64,000 bases of DNA. Origin: Aldehydirespirator sp965200005 (GTDB lineage Bacteria > Actinomycetota > Acidimicrobiia > Acidimicrobiales > Aldehydirespiratoraceae). Position 1 is the first letter of the stretch, and every line of letters begins with the position of its first letter. Location of the stretch: assembly GCA_965200005.1 (NCBI GenBank), contig OZ241331.1, positions 2,046,001 to 2,110,000 on the forward strand. The letters are read 5' to 3'. The translations under genes were made by a program, and so were the position numbers. Positions 52,401 to 61,141 of this stretch are shown in pieces. A model generated the notes under the pieces. It saw only the letters and a list, made by a program, of their open reading frames with translations, was not told the origin of the DNA and searched no databases.

Positions 52401-52836
52401 CGTCCGGCCGGACCGCAAAGAACGAAAGGCAGCCGACGCTGAAGGCGTCGAGATCCGTACCTATGAAATCATCTACAAGCTGCTTGAAGATGTGACCGCG
52501 GCGATGGTCGGCATGCTCGCTCCCGAGATCGAAGAGTTCGTTACGGGCGAAGCCGAGGTGCGTCAAGTCTTCCGCGTTCCAAAGATCGGCGCCGTTGCAG
52601 GTTGTTACGTGCAGCATGGCACGATCAAGCGTGGTGCCAAGGTGCGGTTCTTGCGTGAGGGCACGATTATCTGGAAGGGCAGTATCAACTCGCTCAAGCG
52701 CTTCACCGACGATGTGCGAGAGGTCGCTAGCGGTTTCGAGTGCGGTATCGGGCTAAGCAACTTCCAGGATCTCAAGCCCGGCGACATCATCGAGACCTAC
52801 GACGAGCGCGAGATAGCCCGCACACTCGACCTCTAG
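49435..52836 (+). CDS. infB: Translation initiation factor IF-2 with very long Pro/Arg-rich linker
   Basis: The 1133-residue IF-2 starts with the IF2-N fold (KVRVHELAKELGLTNQETLD). Residues about 70-520 are a low-complexity linker of Pro, Arg, Lys, Gly, Ser and Thr, almost without acidic or aromatic residues. The usual second N-terminal block (about 560-620) and the GTPase domain follow, with GHVDHGKT near residue 636, DTPGHEAF and NKIDRPNA, then domains II-IV to the end. It starts with TTG, preceded by AAGGAG. The linker is much longer than needed to join the domains and should be highly basic and disordered, possibly binding RNA. The many proline runs would need EF-P for efficient translation. 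Confidence 0.95.
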   Translation: MPRKVRVHELAKELGLTNQETLDLCSALSIGVKSHSSSIVEAQADRVRRRAARDGLIEVPEAEPVAPPPLPPDLLDPNDPVFAVLQAAQQQLGQPPAGAPPPPRETPKPRRRPPQVRAPRRPRKPAHATSRTVSSSGRGSLSPNSRQPAAVSTAGTKPKPPRGPAAPGRGPARPPTKAPSTPTPSRGATTPSSRRPAAGAQSPASTTSRTQSRTQRRRAPEQTGRARPTPRQAPPKPPPQRRETQSGKPGGSRPQASTKAAPVRRPPRPPQPPKPPKGAPPSKPPVPPVPPRPPVRRPSPPPAPPTPPAPPAGQPHKPPRPPRPRPSGKPTTKPRQPSRPAPPHQRGPRPSPPRRKPVRPSERGKPMRSKPVSTRDTPPGRREAPPGRKPVRGRPPAGGKPGAKPPTQGRRPPIPPPPGAPKPPGPPISRTGKPIPPPPGPRRVRQTPGPHGRGRGTTSRRPFPPSRTGGRPGFGPRRGPPGGPRTGAPGGGPRPGQQRPPRGPQRRPRRRARRRRNRDELRPIDVPSYTPASAAVPDEVVIVERASSAQDFGPKLNRTAADVVRFLMQNGEMVTATQSLSDDMMELFAAEIGAEIRLVDPGAEQEEELLKLLEIDMDADRNVGPSRPPVITVMGHVDHGKTLLLDRIRETNVVAGEAGGITQHIGAYRVMRNDRWITFIDTPGHEAFTAMRARGAEATDIVILVVAADDGVMPQTTEAINHAQAAEVPIVVAVNKIDRPNADVQRTIAGLAEHGLVPEAWGGDTIYCEVSALLDIGIEDLLDQVLLVAEIEDFRASPKGRAEGVVLEANLDKGRGAVATVLVQRGTLRVADPIVAGAAWGRVRALLDDRGKPAKEAGPSTPVQVLGLSEVAVAGDAFVVAPNEKIASRVADKREHWQRLASIGREAHVLTGGAKLEDLFDFIQRGETATLNVIVKADVNGSLEAVTGSLRKLETSEVRISIVHRGVGGISENDISLASTTNSTIIGFNVRPDRKERKAADAEGVEIRTYEIIYKLLEDVTAAMVGMLAPEIEEFVTGEAEVRQVFRVPKIGAVAGCYVQHGTIKRGAKVRFLREGTIIWKGSINSLKRFTDDVREVASGFECGIGLSNFQDLKPGDIIETYDEREIARTLDL

Positions 52837-52874
52837 GGTCCACTGGCTTACTCAGCCCAAGGCAGGCAGATCGT

Positions 52875-53300
52875 ATGGCACGGCGTAATCAATACCGGTG
52901 CGCTGATGAGGGCGCGATGGTGCGAACCGCACGCGTCGGCCAGCTCATCAAGCGCATCGTGGCAGAGTCGATCGAACATCTCGATGACGAGCGCTTGTCG
53001 CTGGTGTCGGTTACTGGGGTTCAGGTCGACCGTGATCTCTACCGCGCTGTCGTGTGGTTCTCGTCGTTGGCTGACAGCGACGAGACCGATGGCGAGATTG
53101 TCGAAGCTTTCGAGGAGCATGCCCAACGCTTGCGGGGCCGCGTTAGTGCCCGCACACGGCTGCGCAAGACCCCAAAGCTTGAGTTTCGACCCGACACAGT
53201 CTTGCGTTCGGCTCGACGCATAGAGCAGCTGCTCAACGACATCAACACGTCGGGGTCTGAGGCGCCGCTGGGCTCTGCTCGGCGTGACTCACAGGTGTGA
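52875..53300 (+). CDS. rbfA: Ribosome-binding factor A
   Basis: RbfA helps mature 16S rRNA in the 30S subunit. The 141-residue protein has RVGQLIKRIVAESIEHLDDERL at residues 20-41, SVTGVQVDRDLYRAVVWFS, and LRKTPKLEFRPD near the end, all typical. I chose the ATG at 52875; the open frame runs back into infB. Its TGA stop overlaps the truB GTG (GTGA). Confidence 0.92.
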   Translation: MARRNQYRCADEGAMVRTARVGQLIKRIVAESIEHLDDERLSLVSVTGVQVDRDLYRAVVWFSSLADSDETDGEIVEAFEEHAQRLRGRVSARTRLRKTPKLEFRPDTVLRSARRIEQLLNDINTSGSEAPLGSARRDSQV

Positions 53301-54304
53301 CAGCGGCTCAATCACATCCGCCTCAGAGCGAGTCTCGAGCTAGGGAGTCTCAAAAGGGGCCCGGCCGACCCGGTAAGGCTGCTCGGGTCGGCTCGGCTGA
53401 TCCAGCTGCGTCCTCGCCGGACGGGATCCTGGTGATTGACAAGCCAGCCGGCTGGACCAGCCACGATGTTGTGGCCCGGGTGCGCAAGGTGATGGGTACG
53501 CGCAAGGTGGGTCACGCTGGGACGCTGGATCCGGACGCCACCGGAGTGTTGGTTCTCGGGTTGGGTCGTGCCACCAGACTGCTGCGCTTCGTAACACCAC
53601 TCAAGAAGGTGTACGAGGCCGAGATTGTGCTCGGTGTCGAGACAACCACATTGGATGCTTCCGGCGACGTCGTTGCACGCCACGACATGTCGGCTGTAAC
53701 TGCGGACGAAGTACGTGAAGCCGTCACACAGCTAACGGGCGTGATCCGCCAGGTTCCGCCCATGGTCTCAGCCGTCAAGATCGAAGGCCGCAGGCTCTAT
53801 CAGCTGGCACGAGAAGGCAAGGTCGTGAAACGTCCAGCCAGGACTGTCACGGTTAGCCGTTTTGAAATCGAAGAAGTTCCGGGGCGCCCGGGAGTGTGGC
53901 AGGGCATCGTCGAGTGCTCGTCTGGAACCTACGTGCGTTCGCTAGCTGCCGATCTCGGTCGGGCCCTCGGTGGTGGCGCGCACCTGTCAGCGCTTCGTCG
54001 CACTGCAATCGGGAACTTCCGAGTCAAGGATGCGCACCCGATCGAGTCGCCTGTGATGTTGCCGATGGCACGTGCGCTAGGTCACCTGCCGGCGGTGCGT
54101 GTAGATGAGCGGGTTGCTCGGAAAGTCCGCCATGGCAGCGTGCTCGACCTTGATGTGTTGGGGGTGAGGGCTACCGGTGGATCAGAGTCCCAGGATCCAC
54201 AACAACAGCATTGGGCCGTGTACGGCACCCGTGGTTCATTGCTGGCGGTCTACGAGCCGTTCGGTACCGGTGCGAAGCCGACCGTGGTGCTCGTAGCGGG
54301 CTAG
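53297..54304 (+). CDS. truB: tRNA pseudouridine-55 synthase
   Basis: TruB modifies U55 in the T-loop of tRNAs. The 335-residue protein has a basic extension of about 45 residues, then GILVIDKPAGWTSHDVVARV and the catalytic HAGTLDPDATGVL (Asp in TLDPDA), and YQLAREGK and SSGTYVRSLAADLG further on. The GTG start overlaps rbfA. The C-terminal PUA-like region is present. Confidence 0.94.
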   Translation: MTAAQSHPPQSESRARESQKGPGRPGKAARVGSADPAASSPDGILVIDKPAGWTSHDVVARVRKVMGTRKVGHAGTLDPDATGVLVLGLGRATRLLRFVTPLKKVYEAEIVLGVETTTLDASGDVVARHDMSAVTADEVREAVTQLTGVIRQVPPMVSAVKIEGRRLYQLAREGKVVKRPARTVTVSRFEIEEVPGRPGVWQGIVECSSGTYVRSLAADLGRALGGGAHLSALRRTAIGNFRVKDAHPIESPVMLPMARALGHLPAVRVDERVARKVRHGSVLDLDVLGVRATGGSESQDPQQQHWAVYGTRGSLLAVYEPFGTGAKPTVVLVAG

Positions 54305-54406
54305 CGCTTGGCGAACATCACGCCATGGGGTTGGCTGATGTGTAGGGACAGGTAGCCTGCCGCAGTCAGCGACGAGGACCGTGAGCGTCCGCGATGGAGG
54401 ATTTCG

Positions 54407-55354
54407 TTGGAGCTGCTGCACGACCTGCGTGACCGCTTACCCACCTCAGTGTCTGCGGCGGTTGCAGTGGGTGTGTTTGACGGTGTGCATCTGGGGCATC
54501 GGGAGATCCTGCGCACTGTGCGTTCGGCCGCTGAGCGTCTGGCCGTGGCCTCCGCGGTGGTCACCTTTGACACTCATCCCGCATACGTGGTGCGCCCCGA
54601 GAATGCCCCCAAACTCTTGACGACGCTTGAACAGAAGCTTGAACTGCTGGATGCTCAGGGGCTTGATTATTGCTATGTGATCAATTTTGACGAGTCGCGT
54701 GCGGGTACACGGCCCGAGAGGTTCGTCGATCAGGTGTTCATGGACGCGTTGCATGCTCGAGCAGTTGTTGTGGGGGAGGACTTTCACTTTGGTAAGGGTC
54801 GTGCCGGTAACGTCGCCGAGTTGCAGCGGCTCGGCGCTGAGTGGGGATTTGAGGTCATCCCGCTGTCGTTGATCCGGCATCGCAGCGGTGCCCGAGAGCC
54901 GGTCTCGTCGACTGCTATTCGCCGTGTGCTTGCTGGTGGTGACGTGGCGCGTGCCGCGTCCATGCTGGGACGCTTTTATGAGGTGCGCGGCACGGTTGTT
55001 GAGGGCGACCGGCGCGGGATCACCATCGGATTTCCGACCGCCAACGTTCCAGTCCCCAAGCGCATGGCTTGGCCCGCAGATGCCGTGTATGCGGGCTGGT
55101 GTACTTTGCCTGATGGTTCCCGGCGAGGATGTGCGATCAACATTGGACGGCGCCCAACGTTCTATGAGCACGCTCAGCAATCGTTGCTGGAAGCCCATGT
55201 AATCGACTTCGACGGTGACCTTTATGGTCAGGAAGTGCAAGTCGAGTTTGTTGACTTCTTGCGTAGTGAGCGCAAGTTCGAGGGGATTGCTCAACTATCG
55301 CAACAGCTAGCGATCGATGTTGCTGCAGCGAAAGTCCACCTCGGGTTGAACTGA
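54407..55354 (+). CDS. ribF: Bifunctional riboflavin kinase/FAD synthetase
   Basis: RibF turns riboflavin into FMN and FAD. The 315-residue protein has the adenylyltransferase part with VGVFDGVHLGHREIL near residue 23 and SSTAIRRVLAGGDV near 168, then the flavokinase domain (GDRRGITIGFPTANVP near 202, INIGRRPTF near 245). It starts with TTG after GGAGG. It ends the rimP-to-ribF run and converges with pepN. Confidence 0.94.
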   Translation: MELLHDLRDRLPTSVSAAVAVGVFDGVHLGHREILRTVRSAAERLAVASAVVTFDTHPAYVVRPENAPKLLTTLEQKLELLDAQGLDYCYVINFDESRAGTRPERFVDQVFMDALHARAVVVGEDFHFGKGRAGNVAELQRLGAEWGFEVIPLSLIRHRSGAREPVSSTAIRRVLAGGDVARAASMLGRFYEVRGTVVEGDRRGITIGFPTANVPVPKRMAWPADAVYAGWCTLPDGSRRGCAINIGRRPTFYEHAQQSLLEAHVIDFDGDLYGQEVQVEFVDFLRSERKFEGIAQLSQQLAIDVAAAKVHLGLN

Positions 55355-55390
55355 ACGATCCGCGGCTCCTCGCTGAGGCTCCGGAACTAC

Positions 55391-58048
55391 TCAGCCCGTT
55401 TTGACCTCTTTGGTCTGGTGCTGGCGAGCTAGCACCGCAGCCTTGAGATCGTCGGCGTCTCGCTTGCGAAGCGCGGTGTTGATGTCAAGGCGCTCAAGAT
55501 GTTGGGCTACCTGCTTGGTACCCTGGGGCACAGGATTGTCAGCCAAGAACTCGTGAACTTCGGCTGCTTGGCTGGGAGTGTCAAGGCAGACGATCCCTTC
55601 GAGCATCCTTGCGACCGAGTTGCTCGGAAACGTGGCGTTGATCTTCTCCCAATGCTCGACAATGAAGTCCCAAGCTGTCGCACCAGCTTGATGGTTGGCC
55701 AACGCTCGCCTTAGCAGGTAAGGCCCATCCTGGGTGCGGATGCCACCGTCGAGGGTCCTAGCGAGCACGCTAAGCACCAGTTCGGTGGCGCCAAAGTCGG
55801 CGAGCGCACCGAGATGGCGCTGCTTGGTCTGGGGATCTGTGGCCGTCTGGTAGCGCTCGTTGACGACCTTGAAGTCTTCGGCGTCACCATGAATGGCGAC
55901 TACCCCCAAAGCGGCAGCCGCAAGAGTGGCGTCGGGATGGTCGAGTCGTTGCCGGCATGCGCTAATCGTCGACGGGTCGGCTGCAGTGGCTCCACGCAGC
56001 GCCAGCAGCGTTGCACGCAACTGTTTGGTGCGGTCGTCTTCCTTGCTTGAGCGTGGATCAAGACCGAGTTCGAAGGCTGCGCTGTCGCTCGCGGCGGTGA
56101 CGAGCAGACCGAAGCGGGTCTCGGCTTCGGCAGAGACAAGACGTCGCAGGTGTGACAGGGCAGCCGCAATTGCTTGCCACACGATCAGGTCGCGCTCCGC
56201 CTCAAAGCCTCCGAGCACGAAGCCGAAGAACTCAGAAGCACGGATCTCACCGGCAAGGGTGAACGCCCAAGCGTCATCCACAAGACCGTGACGTTCTTGT
56301 GGACTGTGCAACGCGATGTCAGCCGCTGTGAGCGACGACAACGCTGAGCCTGTGAGTCGCGTCCTAAAGAATCCGGTAGCGGCACCGTCGAGCGTGATGG
56401 GCATCGACTGAGCGTTGGTCAGGATCACGCTGGGAGTTTCGAGCAGCAACTTGGTCTCGGTGTCTTGGTCTCTTGAATTGAGCGGCTCATTGGTCGCAGC
56501 TGAGTCTGGCGGTTCTGGTGAGCCTGGTGACTCTGGCGAGTCCGGCGAGTCGGTGTCCTGTGGCCAGCGAATCCGTAGTGGCACCCTCCAGCGTTGCTGC
56601 GTCACGGCTTGCGGGTCGAGCGTGAAGTGACGCTGCGAGATCCGCAGGCCATGTGGCGTCGGGGTGGCAGCGACCTGCGGGTAGCCACCCGAGTGGATCC
56701 ACGCGTCCATGATGTTTCGCACATCGAAGCCCGAGGCCTCCGCTAGCGCATTCCACAAGTCATCGGCAACGGCATTGGCATGAGCATGGCGCTTGAGGTA
56801 AATCCGCACACCCTGACGAAAGGCATCGGGCCCGAGATACTGCTCAAGCATGCGAACCAAAGCAGCACCCTTCTCGTAAGTGATCACGTCAAACATGTCC
56901 TCGGCGTCTTCAGGCGTGATCACCGGGTATTCGACGGCTCGGGTGGACGACAGCGCATCGGTCGCCAGTGCCGAGGAGCGGCTGCGACAGAACGTCGACC
57001 AGACCTGCCAGTCCGGCCGGTAGGCGTCCGAGCAAGCGACTTCCATAAAGGTGGCGAACGCTTCGTTGAGCCAGATCCCCTCCCACCACTGCATCGTCAC
57101 CAGATCACCGAACCACATGTGCGCCAGTTCGTGGTTAACCACGTCCGCCACTAGCTGCATCTCAGGCTGGCTGGCAGTGTCGGGGTCGATCAGTAGCAAC
57201 ACTTCCCGGAAGGTGACACAGCCAAGGTTCTCCATAGCTCCGAAGGCGAAGTCGGGCACGGCAACGAGGTCAAGCTTGTCGGAGGGATAGGGGAGTTCGT
57301 AGTAGTCGCTAAACCAGCGCAAGGCGTGAGTTGCCACGTCAAGTGCAAACGGTGTTTGCGCGCTCCGCCCGGGTCGATGGATCACCCGCACACCCACGCC
57401 GTCACAGTCGACCGGTTCGGTGGCTTCGAGCTCTCCCACAATGAACGCAACCAGGTAGGTGGACATCACCATTGTGGTTGCGAACTGCACCCGCACACGG
57501 CCATCACCGAGTACCTGACGCTGCACCTCAGACGTATTGGAGACTGCCAGTAGTCCGTCGTCAATCACCAACGCACATGAGAATGTGGCCTTGAGAGCGG
57601 GCTCATCCCAACAGGGGAAGGCACGCCGAGCGTCGGTCGATTGGAACTGTGTGGTGGCGATGACGTGTTCGTTACCGGACTCGTCGCGATACTTCGAGCG
57701 ATAGAAGCCACGCAGTTTGTCATTGAGAATGCCATTGAACTCGAGATGCAAGCGTGCCGGGCCAGGCTCAAAGTCACCTGTTGTCCGAGTCGATGGCGCC
57801 TGAGCCGTCAGTGTGAATCGCTGTGACGTCTCGTCGACCGAAGCCGTGAGTGGTGCCCTCCGCCCGTCTCGCTCGATGGCACTGGCGGTGATCTCAAGCT
57901 CAGCAGCGTTGCAGATGATCGCATCTGTGGCTTCAACGATGTCTATGTCAACACTGCAACGACCGCTGAACGTCGCAGCTTCAAGATCAGGAGCTAACTC
58001 GACTTCGTAGTGCCTGGGAACAGTGGTTGGGGGAAGTCTTGGATCCAC
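55391..58048 (-). CDS. pepN: Aminopeptidase N (family M1)
   Basis: This 885-residue zinc aminopeptidase has GAMENLG near residue 270 and HELAHMWFGDLV (His306, Glu307, His310) followed by WLNEAFATF (third ligand Glu329). The C-terminal ERAP1-like helical domain runs to the end. A short Ser/Pro/Asp/Glu insert (DSPDSPESPGSPEPPDS) near residue 535 is low complexity. I chose the GTG at 58048 (DPRLPPTTVPRHYEVEL), seven bases after TAGCGT, so it is probably leaderless; the open frame begins 150 bases earlier without family sequence. It is divergent from the ABC exporter. Confidence 0.93.
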   Translation of the reverse strand: MDPRLPPTTVPRHYEVELAPDLEAATFSGRCSVDIDIVEATDAIICNAAELEITASAIERDGRRAPLTASVDETSQRFTLTAQAPSTRTTGDFEPGPARLHLEFNGILNDKLRGFYRSKYRDESGNEHVIATTQFQSTDARRAFPCWDEPALKATFSCALVIDDGLLAVSNTSEVQRQVLGDGRVRVQFATTMVMSTYLVAFIVGELEATEPVDCDGVGVRVIHRPGRSAQTPFALDVATHALRWFSDYYELPYPSDKLDLVAVPDFAFGAMENLGCVTFREVLLLIDPDTASQPEMQLVADVVNHELAHMWFGDLVTMQWWEGIWLNEAFATFMEVACSDAYRPDWQVWSTFCRSRSSALATDALSSTRAVEYPVITPEDAEDMFDVITYEKGAALVRMLEQYLGPDAFRQGVRIYLKRHAHANAVADDLWNALAEASGFDVRNIMDAWIHSGGYPQVAATPTPHGLRISQRHFTLDPQAVTQQRWRVPLRIRWPQDTDSPDSPESPGSPEPPDSAATNEPLNSRDQDTETKLLLETPSVILTNAQSMPITLDGAATGFFRTRLTGSALSSLTAADIALHSPQERHGLVDDAWAFTLAGEIRASEFFGFVLGGFEAERDLIVWQAIAAALSHLRRLVSAEAETRFGLLVTAASDSAAFELGLDPRSSKEDDRTKQLRATLLALRGATAADPSTISACRQRLDHPDATLAAAALGVVAIHGDAEDFKVVNERYQTATDPQTKQRHLGALADFGATELVLSVLARTLDGGIRTQDGPYLLRRALANHQAGATAWDFIVEHWEKINATFPSNSVARMLEGIVCLDTPSQAAEVHEFLADNPVPQGTKQVAQHLERLDINTALRKRDADDLKAAVLARQHQTKEVKTG

Positions 58049-58137
58049 TTGGGCGACGCTAACGCGCCCACACTCCGGCGGGATTTGCGTTCCGGTGCAG
58101 GGTCGGTGTAGGTGACGCGCAGATAGTCTGCGCCGCT
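58049..58137. promoter_or_regulatory. Divergent promoter region pepN / ABC exporter
   Basis: Eighty-nine bases separate the two GTG codons. TAGCGT (58056-58061, minus strand) lies seven bases before pepN, and TAGTCT (58124-58129, plus strand) eight bases before the exporter gene. Both fit leaderless promoters pointing away from each other. Confidence 0.5.
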
Positions 58138-59196
58138 GTGGTAGCGCCAACAGCAACTCCAGGATCCGCTGCACAGTCTGTCTCAGACGCGCTGGCAATC
58201 TCCACGCGTGCCCTGGTGCGCAAGTTCGGACAAAAGCGAGCGGTGGATGGTGTCGACCTAGCGGTCAAGCGTGGCGAGATTTATGGCTTTCTGGGGCCTA
58301 ACGGTGCCGGCAAGAGCACCACCGTGCGGATGCTTTGCACCTTGCTTTCTCCAACGACGGGGTCGGCTCGGGTGGCCGGCTATGACGTCGTTAAGGATCC
58401 CGGCAAGGTGCGAGTGCGGATCGGGGTCGCCATGCAGGATTCGGCTCTCGATGACAAGCAAACAGGACGAGAGATTCTTGACCTGCAAGCCCGCCTCTAT
58501 GGGCTCAACTCGGGCCAGCGGCGTGCCGCCATCGACCGGTCCATCGGGTTGGCTGACATCGGCGACGCCATTGACGACAAGGTGAGCAGCTACAGCGGCG
58601 GCATGAAGCGCCGTCTCGACCTAGCGGCATCGCTAATCCACAGCCCGCAGATCATCTTCCTGGATGAACCCACAACCGGTCTTGATCCGGTTAGCCGCTC
58701 GCACGTTTGGGACGAGGTGCGCCGTCTCAACAGTGAAGAGGGTGTCACGGTGTTTCTGACGACCCAGTATCTCGAAGAGGCTGATGCTCTAGCCGACCGC
58801 GTAGGAATTATTGACGACGGCAAGATCGTCGAGGAAGGCGCGCCTGCGGATCTCAAGAAGGCTGTCGGCGCCGATGTGATCGTCGTTGATCTGTCACCTA
58901 CCGAGGTCGCAGCGGCATGTGCGATAGCGGAGGGAGTCCAGAGCGTTGACGGCGTGACGCCCGGTCAGCGTGGAATCACTGTTGCTACGGCTAATGGCCC
59001 GTCGCTTGTGGGCCGTGTGGCGGTAGCGCTCGCTGATGCGGGTCTACACGCACAGGCCATCACGGTGCGGACACCATCGCTCGATGACGTGTTCTTGCAG
59101 GCCACCGGATACCGGATGTCACGGGCCGCCGAACACCAGGAAGGCGAAGGTGACATCGCAGCGGACTCAATTCAAGGACACCTGACAAAGCCATGA
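58138..59196 (+). CDS. ABC exporter ATPase (DrrA-like)
   Basis: The 352-residue ATPase has Walker A GPNGAGKSTTVRML near residue 54, the signature YSGGMKRRLDLAASL near 157, Walker B IIFLDEPTTGLDP near 177, and the switch residue in FLTTQYLEEAD. The extra C-terminal domain of about 80 residues is usual in the daunorubicin-resistance DrrA subgroup. Together with the membrane gene (four-base overlap) it would export a lipophilic compound or lipid. The substrate is unknown. Confidence 0.92.
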   Translation: MVAPTATPGSAAQSVSDALAISTRALVRKFGQKRAVDGVDLAVKRGEIYGFLGPNGAGKSTTVRMLCTLLSPTTGSARVAGYDVVKDPGKVRVRIGVAMQDSALDDKQTGREILDLQARLYGLNSGQRRAAIDRSIGLADIGDAIDDKVSSYSGGMKRRLDLAASLIHSPQIIFLDEPTTGLDPVSRSHVWDEVRRLNSEEGVTVFLTTQYLEEADALADRVGIIDDGKIVEEGAPADLKKAVGADVIVVDLSPTEVAAACAIAEGVQSVDGVTPGQRGITVATANGPSLVGRVAVALADAGLHAQAITVRTPSLDDVFLQATGYRMSRAAEHQEGEGDIAADSIQGHLTKP

Positions 59197-60056
59197 GCAC
59201 GGCCAAGACAAGAACTTCCACTACTTCCACAACAACTGCACCTGATGCACCTGATGCATCCGAGTCTGTAGATAAGGTCACGCCGCTCGCCAAAAACTCA
59301 AGCGTGTTTGTTGATATCGCCACAGTGGCGCGGCGTTCGCTGCGCAGTTTGTTGCGTGAGCCGGAGTTCCTGGGCCCGGCGCTGATCATCCCGGTGTTCT
59401 TTTTCATCGTGAACGTTGGTGCGCTTGAGGCGTTCGTCGAGCAGGGCCCAGGGATCGACTACCGGGCCTTCCAGATCCCGGTCGCGATCATCTTCGCAGT
59501 CACAGGTATCTCGCGTGCTTCGGTGCTGGTGATCGATATCCAGAGCGGGTACCTCGACCGGATGCTGGTTACACCCGTGAGGCGCACCACGTTGCTAATC
59601 GGGATGATGATTGCCGACATTGCTCTGGCATTGGCGCTTTCGATGATCGTCTTTGTGATGGGCTTCGCTGCCGGCGTGCGGATCGCTACCGGCCCCCTGG
59701 GTTTGCTGGCTTTGCTGGCGTTCTCCGTTGCTTGGAGCCTGGCGTTCACGGGTTTCCCCTACACAGTGGCGTTGCGTACGGGTAGCCCCGCAGCTGTGAA
59801 CGCCACGTTCTTGATCTTCTTGCCCTTTGCTTTCCTGACTCCGGCGTATCTGCCCCGTGAGTTGATGTCGGATTGGATGCGTGTTGTTTCGGCGTGGAAC
59901 CCGGTCACCTACCTGCTTGAAGCCATGCGAGCGTTGCTCACCACGGGGTGGGAACTGGCAGAGGTCAGCAAGGGGGTAGCAGCCGTAGGCGGGCTGGGCA
60001 TCGTCACGTTTGTGATGGCGTTTAGGGCGCTCAAGTACCGGGTCGCCACTGGCTAA
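59193..60056 (+). CDS. ABC-2 type exporter membrane subunit (DrrB-like)
   Basis: The 287-residue permease has a Thr/Ser-rich cytoplasmic start, then six predicted helices (GPALIIPVFFFIVNVGALEA; LLIGMMIADIALALALSMIV; NATFLIFLPFAFLTPAYLP and others). The final pattern with PxxLMSDWMRVVSAWNPVTYLLEAMRAL is typical of ABC-2 exporters. Its start overlaps the ATPase stop (ATGA). Confidence 0.9.
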   Translation: MSTAKTRTSTTSTTTAPDAPDASESVDKVTPLAKNSSVFVDIATVARRSLRSLLREPEFLGPALIIPVFFFIVNVGALEAFVEQGPGIDYRAFQIPVAIIFAVTGISRASVLVIDIQSGYLDRMLVTPVRRTTLLIGMMIADIALALALSMIVFVMGFAAGVRIATGPLGLLALLAFSVAWSLAFTGFPYTVALRTGSPAAVNATFLIFLPFAFLTPAYLPRELMSDWMRVVSAWNPVTYLLEAMRALLTTGWELAEVSKGVAAVGGLGIVTFVMAFRALKYRVATG

Positions 60057-60102
60057 GGGCTGATCGCCGCCCACCACTTCAAGCCATAGGACAGACTTGT
60101 CC

Positions 60103-61107
60103 ATGCTCATTAATCGCTCGGACTGTGACTTTGATGTGGTCGGTGTCGGGAACGCCATTGTCGATGTGATTGCGAGCGTTCCCGAGTCGTTCATCGGAGA
60201 CCATCAACTCACCAAAGGCTCGATGACGCTCATTGATGAGGTGCGAGCCGAGACTCTTCTGGCTGCCATGCCCCCCGCAGAGGAGGCTTCGGGGGGTTGC
60301 GCGGCGAGCACCACGGTTGGTGTTGCATCCTTTGGTGGACGCAGCGCCTTTGTCGGCAAAGTGCGCGACGATCGGCTCGGTGCAGTGTTCGCTCAAGACC
60401 TGCGAGCTGCTGGTGTGTCGTTTGAGGTGGCGGCTTCGATGGCGGGCCCAGCGACGGCTCGCTCTCTAATCCAGGTGACGCCGGATGCCGAGCGCACTAT
60501 GAACACCTACCTCGGCATCGCTGGCTTGCTTGAACCCGCGGATGTTGACACCGGTCTGATGGAGCGTGCCGCGGTGACCTATTGCGAGGGTTACCTGTGG
60601 GATGTTGATGTGGCGAAGGCGGCGATCCGCACTGCGATGGATGCTGCGTTTGGAGCGGGTCGGGTTGTGGCCTTGGCCCTTAGCGATTCGTTTTGTGTGG
60701 AGCGGCATCGTGCCGAGTGGCTTGAGTTGATCGAGGATCGGGTCGATGTGGTGTTTGCTAACGAGGCAGAGATTTGCGCCTTGCACTGCACAGATGACCT
60801 TCAAGTTGCTCTGGGGCTGACTCGTGAGATGGCACCCACAGTGTCGGTTACTCGCGGGCCCAAGGGGTCACTCGTGGCCGCTTCGGGCGGCGTAGAGGTG
60901 ATCGCTGCGGCTGAACTCGCACCGAAAGTCGACTCAACAGGTGCGGGTGATCAGTACGCGGCGGGTTTCTTGTGGGGTTTGAGCCAGGGTGCAACTCCGC
61001 GGCGGTGCGCCGAGTTGGGAAGCCTTGCGGCCGCGGAAGTGATCACCCATGTTGGGGCGCGGCCGCTGGTCGCCCTCGCCGGGTTGGCATCCGCCGAGAT
61101 GGGTTAG
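60103..61107 (+). CDS. PfkB-family kinase, adenosine kinase-like
   Basis: The 334-residue protein has VVGVGNAIVDVIASV near residue 11 and GGCAASTTVGVASFGG near 66, then the catalytic DSTGAGDQYAAGFLWGL near 283. The N-terminal GNAIVD and spacing match adenosine kinase-like enzymes of bacteria, which salvage adenosine or other nucleosides. A TTG two codons earlier (60097) is an alternative start. It stands alone between an exporter and a fatty-acid enzyme. Confidence 0.8.
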   Translation: MLINRSDCDFDVVGVGNAIVDVIASVPESFIGDHQLTKGSMTLIDEVRAETLLAAMPPAEEASGGCAASTTVGVASFGGRSAFVGKVRDDRLGAVFAQDLRAAGVSFEVAASMAGPATARSLIQVTPDAERTMNTYLGIAGLLEPADVDTGLMERAAVTYCEGYLWDVDVAKAAIRTAMDAAFGAGRVVALALSDSFCVERHRAEWLELIEDRVDVVFANEAEICALHCTDDLQVALGLTREMAPTVSVTRGPKGSLVAASGGVEVIAAAELAPKVDSTGAGDQYAAGFLWGLSQGATPRRCAELGSLAAAEVITHVGARPLVALAGLASAEMG

Positions 61108-61141
61108 CGATGGGTTAGCGCGCAACGCTTAGGCTCCGAGC

